A stretch of 43,695 nucleotides of DNA from Geobacter sp. (GTDB lineage Bacteria > Desulfobacterota > Desulfuromonadia > Geobacterales > Geobacteraceae). A model generated the notes under the pieces. The model saw only the letters and a program-made list of their open reading frames with translations. It made no database searches and was not told the DNA's origin. Position 1 is the stretch's first letter; every line of letters begins with the position of its first letter. The DNA lies in assembly GCA_016177775.1 (NCBI GenBank), contig JACOUQ010000023.1, forward strand, positions 1 to 43,695, in the 5' to 3' direction. The position numbers and the translations under genes are program-made. Shown here piece after piece: positions 40,444 through 43,695 of this stretch.

Positions 40444-41172
40444 CTATGCAACTTTCTGGTAACCTGAATTCACATAACCAAGCTGATCTTTGATATATTT
40501 AAGCACGTTACGCACCCAATTGATTAGGGCTTCTTCGTCTGTAAGACTGTGATTGTAGTCCTTTTTACCATCGTGCCAGTTTGTGCACATAGCGAAATGA
40601 AACAATGATAACGTTTTAGGCTTTGCTGGTCTCTCGATAATGTCTTTTCCCCTCTCTAGAAATCCTTCAAATCCTGAGGTTCTTGTTTCTTGCGCAATTA
40701 TTTCTTCAAATGTAGGTTGCGGCAGTTGCATGGTAGGCTGTGATAATGCCAAGTCCAGATGCCAGTGCGGTTGTCCATGATTTCCATCACGCGGGTCCCA
40801 TTCTGCTCGAAAACATAAGTTTTTTTCTGTAGAAGCTGCTAGCCCATTGTAAACTTTGATGCTCACATGGGTAAGAAAGTCCTTTCTTTCGATATGCTCC
40901 ACTTGAATGGCAACACATAACCAAAACGGAGAAGCAGGCGACGCCATAAAGAGAGAAACAGGGATCTCTCTTTCCTCATCTTTATCAATAGTGCTAGAAA
41001 AAGTCACTGTGTCAATAATATAATGAACCGCCTTTGTGGGTGTTGATTCAATTTCTCTGACATCCACAACTTTGAACCCTGCGGAGGATTTGACGGCCTC
41101 TTTGCATTTTCTTAAAGTGCTACTTAAACGGACGAGTAACATCCCCGTTTTAGAAGTAGAGAGCTTTGCCAT
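40444..41172 (-). CDS. Unknown protein partnered with a DNA methyltransferase
   Basis: A 242-residue soluble protein that I do not recognise. It has a mixed alpha/beta composition. A conserved-looking centre reads CFRAEWDPRDGNHGQPHWHLDLAL (about residues 121-144, given here as two parts: AEWDP and QPHWHLD). The closely spaced histidines and acidic residues could bind a metal. The C-terminal third contains FHFAMCTNWHDG and ends in a helix. No signal peptide or membrane segment is seen. Its ATG directly abuts the stop of the methyltransferase gene, with GGAGAT inside that gene's end as ribosome site, so the two are one operon and probably one system. Codon and base use are AT-rich, unlike the rest of the window. 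Confidence 0.8.
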   Translation of the reverse strand: MAKLSTSKTGMLLVRLSSTLRKCKEAVKSSAGFKVVDVREIESTPTKAVHYIIDTVTFSSTIDKDEEREIPVSLFMASPASPFWLCVAIQVEHIERKDFLTHVSIKVYNGLAASTEKNLCFRAEWDPRDGNHGQPHWHLDLALSQPTMQLPQPTFEEIIAQETRTSGFEGFLERGKDIIERPAKPKTLSLFHFAMCTNWHDGKKDYNHSLTDEEALINWVRNVLKYIKDQLGYVNSGYQKVA

Positions 41173-43527
41173 TTAAATCTCCACATGAAGATAAGTGGCA
41201 ACTAGGCCATTGACTTCAGCTAAGGCAGATTGGTCTCCAGCAGAAATCTTACGCCCTGCCTTTCCAAAATCGTTTATGATTGTGGAAGTTGTAGCATCGT
41301 CATCGAAGAAATTTGGTATCGGCATTTTCTCAACATACCGCTTCGAGAGATTCCACTGCCCACCTCCTACATGGACTGAAACAAAGGAAAGCAACACAGA
41401 TGCGACGTCGCTTGCCAGAAATGCGGCATATGCATAACCGGCCTCATCCGTTAGCGACCTTCCACCTTTTGGCGACCACCCATACCCCTGCACGACAACT
41501 ATCTTCCCTTCCCTGTCAAAGGCAAAGCTTCCTCTATCGCCAAAATAAGTAGACACAACTTTAGGCACCTCGTTTACTTGCCAGGCTCGGTACTCTGACA
41601 GACGCCACCATTGGTCTGGAGTAACACGAGCTCGAGTAAGTAATTTTTGTTTGAAGGGTTGAAGATACAGTTGAAAATATTGTGGGACAGCTCTTCGTAC
41701 TTCGCTCTCTTCTTTCAGTTGAATCCCACCGCTGACGTAAGGATAAAAAACGAAGGAGTTGCTCAAAATCATAGAATTTGCAATAGACTCATTCATTATG
41801 GCTGGTCTGAAGTATTGTCTTTCTTTTTTAGGCAGGGAATTGTATTGAGGCGCATCTAGTACAAAGGCCTCATTTAACCCAGTTATAGTCCCCTGTTGGA
41901 CGCTAAATAGCTCACCGACTCTTGGCAAATGCGATAATTTTTCTGCAAGCCTCCTCGATTTTTCAGGCTTTGGTGCAATGTTAATATAAGTATTGGAATC
42001 CTGCCGTCGCGTATAAATGCTAAACCCATTTTTCTCCAGTTGTCCCTGATTGTTAGCTCGCGCAATTCTTAATGCTCTAAAGGCGCTCTCATTTGAATCA
42101 GGATTATGATCGGCCCACAAATTTTTAAAAATGTTATTCCTTGTAGCTGTCTTTTTTCCAACAGTAACAGCAGCATCAACAATCGCTCTCGAAAAGATCT
42201 TTTGGCTACCCAGTTTTGCTACAAGTCTTAAGTCTAGGGTTGTCAAAAATCCTTCTCTTACTCTTTCAAGTGATTGACTCTCTAAAAAAGAAGCCGGAAC
42301 AACTGCACCTAAAACACCTTCTTCCTTAAGCGAATTTATAGCTCTAACTATAAATGCACTTGCCATATCAGGACGCTTTTGCATAAGAATACCAAGTATT
42401 GACTTGACTTTATCTTGTTGATATTTAGTCATATTAGGCCATGACATAAATGGAGGGTTCATTAATAGTATGTCAACATCAGTAGGCCATTCCGTTCCAT
42501 CTAAGGCATCTACACAACTTATCTCAGTTTTAATTCTATCTGCGGACCCTCTCTTTTCCCATGTTAGGACAAATCTTGTCATATAACAAGCTGGTTCGGA
42601 TATGTCCCAGCCAATGAGATTGATTTTTCCTTCAAATCCGTTGTAATGTAATTGTCTTAGCGCCTCTTTTAAAAATTCTCCAGATCCACATGCTGGGTCA
42701 AATACAGTGATTTCTGCTTTTCTTAAATCAACGTGCGATAATGATTCCTCAACAATGGCGCGGGCTAGGGATGGCGGGGTAAAGTGAACGCCAATACCTT
42801 CAGACCTCTCAATTATGGTTGCCGGCGGAGGCGCATCAAAAAGAGACATTTGATATGCATTGGTCAGTGCTATGTAATGTGCTTCTTGGAAAAGAGGCCC
42901 TGCTGCATGACGCAAAATAAGATCAAAATTAGGGACCAAATTATAATCCGCTTTGCCCCTTCGCAGCGAGAGCGAAACTGCTTCAAACTCCATTCTTGGC
43001 ACGCGGGCTACAATTTCTACAGCCGCACTGTCTAGGCCCCATCGCTCCAAATCAAGACTTTGAATTGATGCATCCTCTTTCGCCGAAGCAAGCAGTATTA
43101 AAAAAGCCTTTAGTGAATCTCCACCTGATACGCCCGATCCCAACGCCATCCTTAATCTTCTAAAAGCACTTGAAGCGTGACTGACGATGGATGACTCTCT
43201 TGCAGGTTGATCGGCGGACAAATATTCTTGGAACCTCTGGAGATTGTCGCGAACTACAGATGTCGGTATTTTTTCAGGGCGATTCGGTCTGTCCCATCTA
43301 ACCACATTAACTTCATTCGAAAGCACCTGAACATAATGCCCAACATCTGCAGACCACGCCAAGCTAGCCTTCTCAGTACCTTCGGAAGTTCCTGATACGT
43401 CAAGGCAAAAATTCCCTTTGCTGCCATTGAGCATGACAAACTGACGCTCCCCCTGTCCGCGGCCAAAAAGTGGAACAGGCAAAAATCCAATAAAAGTCGT
43501 CCAGTCCCGTTCACTCGTTAGGTCCAT
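41173..43527 (-). CDS. N6-adenine DNA methyltransferase, type IIG-like, no visible nuclease
   Basis: A 784-residue protein. Residues 1-235 form an N-terminal domain with no motif I recognise; in particular I see no PD-(D/E)XK pattern. The methyltransferase core follows: GVHFTPPSLARAIVEE (246-261), SAM motif I FDPACGSGEF (276-285) and catalytic NPPF (357-360). Residues about 530-740 look like a target-recognition domain (VQQGTITGLNEAFVLD, FYPYVSG, GGGQWNLSKRYVEKMPIP), as in Eco57I-like and BREX PglX enzymes. It is much shorter than PglX. It should methylate adenine in an asymmetric site. The gene is AT-rich, with a ribosome site GAGGT and an operator-like dyad upstream. Confidence 0.88.
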   Translation of the reverse strand: MDLTSERDWTTFIGFLPVPLFGRGQGERQFVMLNGSKGNFCLDVSGTSEGTEKASLAWSADVGHYVQVLSNEVNVVRWDRPNRPEKIPTSVVRDNLQRFQEYLSADQPARESSIVSHASSAFRRLRMALGSGVSGGDSLKAFLILLASAKEDASIQSLDLERWGLDSAAVEIVARVPRMEFEAVSLSLRRGKADYNLVPNFDLILRHAAGPLFQEAHYIALTNAYQMSLFDAPPPATIIERSEGIGVHFTPPSLARAIVEESLSHVDLRKAEITVFDPACGSGEFLKEALRQLHYNGFEGKINLIGWDISEPACYMTRFVLTWEKRGSADRIKTEISCVDALDGTEWPTDVDILLMNPPFMSWPNMTKYQQDKVKSILGILMQKRPDMASAFIVRAINSLKEEGVLGAVVPASFLESQSLERVREGFLTTLDLRLVAKLGSQKIFSRAIVDAAVTVGKKTATRNNIFKNLWADHNPDSNESAFRALRIARANNQGQLEKNGFSIYTRRQDSNTYINIAPKPEKSRRLAEKLSHLPRVGELFSVQQGTITGLNEAFVLDAPQYNSLPKKERQYFRPAIMNESIANSMILSNSFVFYPYVSGGIQLKEESEVRRAVPQYFQLYLQPFKQKLLTRARVTPDQWWRLSEYRAWQVNEVPKVVSTYFGDRGSFAFDREGKIVVVQGYGWSPKGGRSLTDEAGYAYAAFLASDVASVLLSFVSVHVGGGQWNLSKRYVEKMPIPNFFDDDATTSTIINDFGKAGRKISAGDQSALAEVNGLVATYLHVEI

Positions 43528-43546
43528 ATTCGGTTTACCTCATTTC

Positions 43547-43562
43547 CATATCATCTGATATG
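43547..43562. promoter_or_regulatory. Operator-like dyad upstream of the methyltransferase
   Basis: CATATCA and TGATATG form a perfect inverted repeat separated by two bases, 20 bp before the methyltransferase start. A TTGACT on the minus strand (complement of 43572-43577) lies upstream, so the dyad overlaps the expected -10 region. This placement fits a repressor or control-protein site; no such regulator gene is in the window. Confidence 0.5.
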
Positions 43563-43695
43563 TCTGTCAGTAGTCAATAAAAAAATAGGATACCTTTCCT
43601 CGATTTAAGGGTTTTGTTGTTTTGTATGTTTCCCAGGGTACAGGTAGAGACGGGATCCAGTGGCGACGTTTGATCACTCTGATATGCGCGGGTTG

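Noticed and set aside
41173..43527. BREX PglX methyltransferase
   Set aside because: The core and target-recognition style are similar, but the protein is far shorter than PglX and no other BREX gene is in view.

Overview
The window looks like chromosomal DNA of a deltaproteobacterium of the Geobacter/Geotalea type. This is inferred from gene content and order and was not tested by a search. Pointers are a sirohaem/haem cluster containing a cytochrome c assembly gene (met8-like, ccsA-like, hemA, hemC, cobA-hemD fusion, hemB), a double-cubane-cluster reductase with its activase next to yedF, lysine synthesis through DapL, a sigma-54-type promoter, and many short palindromic repeats of kinds common in this group. 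Most of the window is GC-rich with tightly packed genes. The last 3.3 kb is visibly AT-rich and looks acquired.

Layout. 1-3.6 kb, minus strand: start of a cut-off gene, then a translationally coupled operon of a CHASE2 nucleotide cyclase, an SH3-like secreted protein and an M48 lipoprotein protease. 3.6-6.1 kb: a 180-bp nested palindrome, leucyl aminopeptidase and a PHP phosphoesterase. 6.2-11.3 kb, minus strand: double-cubane reductase, activase, YedF, an unknown protein, a secreted transglutaminase-like protein and a secreted double rhodanese. A LysR regulator diverges from this set. 12.3-14.9 kb, plus strand: a YgbA-type nitrosative-stress protein behind a Crp/Fnr-type box, a histidine-rich ferredoxin, an HD hydrolase and a 2-Cys peroxiredoxin. 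15-18.1 kb: family B DNA polymerase and two TIGR04073-like secreted proteins. 18.1-18.6 kb, minus strand: a tiny lysine-rich secreted protein with a good sigma-54 promoter and paired upstream sites. 18.6-21.5 kb: uvrC, then a tlpA-like gene and trxA on the minus strand. 21.6-28.2 kb: the tetrapyrrole cluster. 28.3-31.1 kb: a YjbQ protein and a nuclease-helicase fusion. 31.3-35.7 kb: pdxA, a nitrilase-like protein, argH and a fibronectin-like lipoprotein. 35.8-39.0 kb: dapA, dapB, dapL.

From 39.1 kb the character changes. A TumE/TumA-type toxin-antitoxin pair is followed by the 3' remnant of a Fic gene lying between two copies of a short repeat, then a tract of degenerate tandem repeats. After that come two abutting AT-rich minus-strand genes: an N6-adenine DNA methyltransferase with no recognisable nuclease, and an unknown 242-residue partner. 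This is the best candidate in the window for an undescribed defence or modification system. Its upstream side is cut by the window edge, so its full gene set is unknown.

Several genes have a start codon very close to a predicted transcription start (PHP protein, YgbA-like protein, TumE), so leaderless messages are possible. Mobile palindromes have altered gene edges: one encodes the last 25 or so residues of UvrC, one supplies a false upstream ATG for cobA-hemD, and others sit directly before dapB and dapL.
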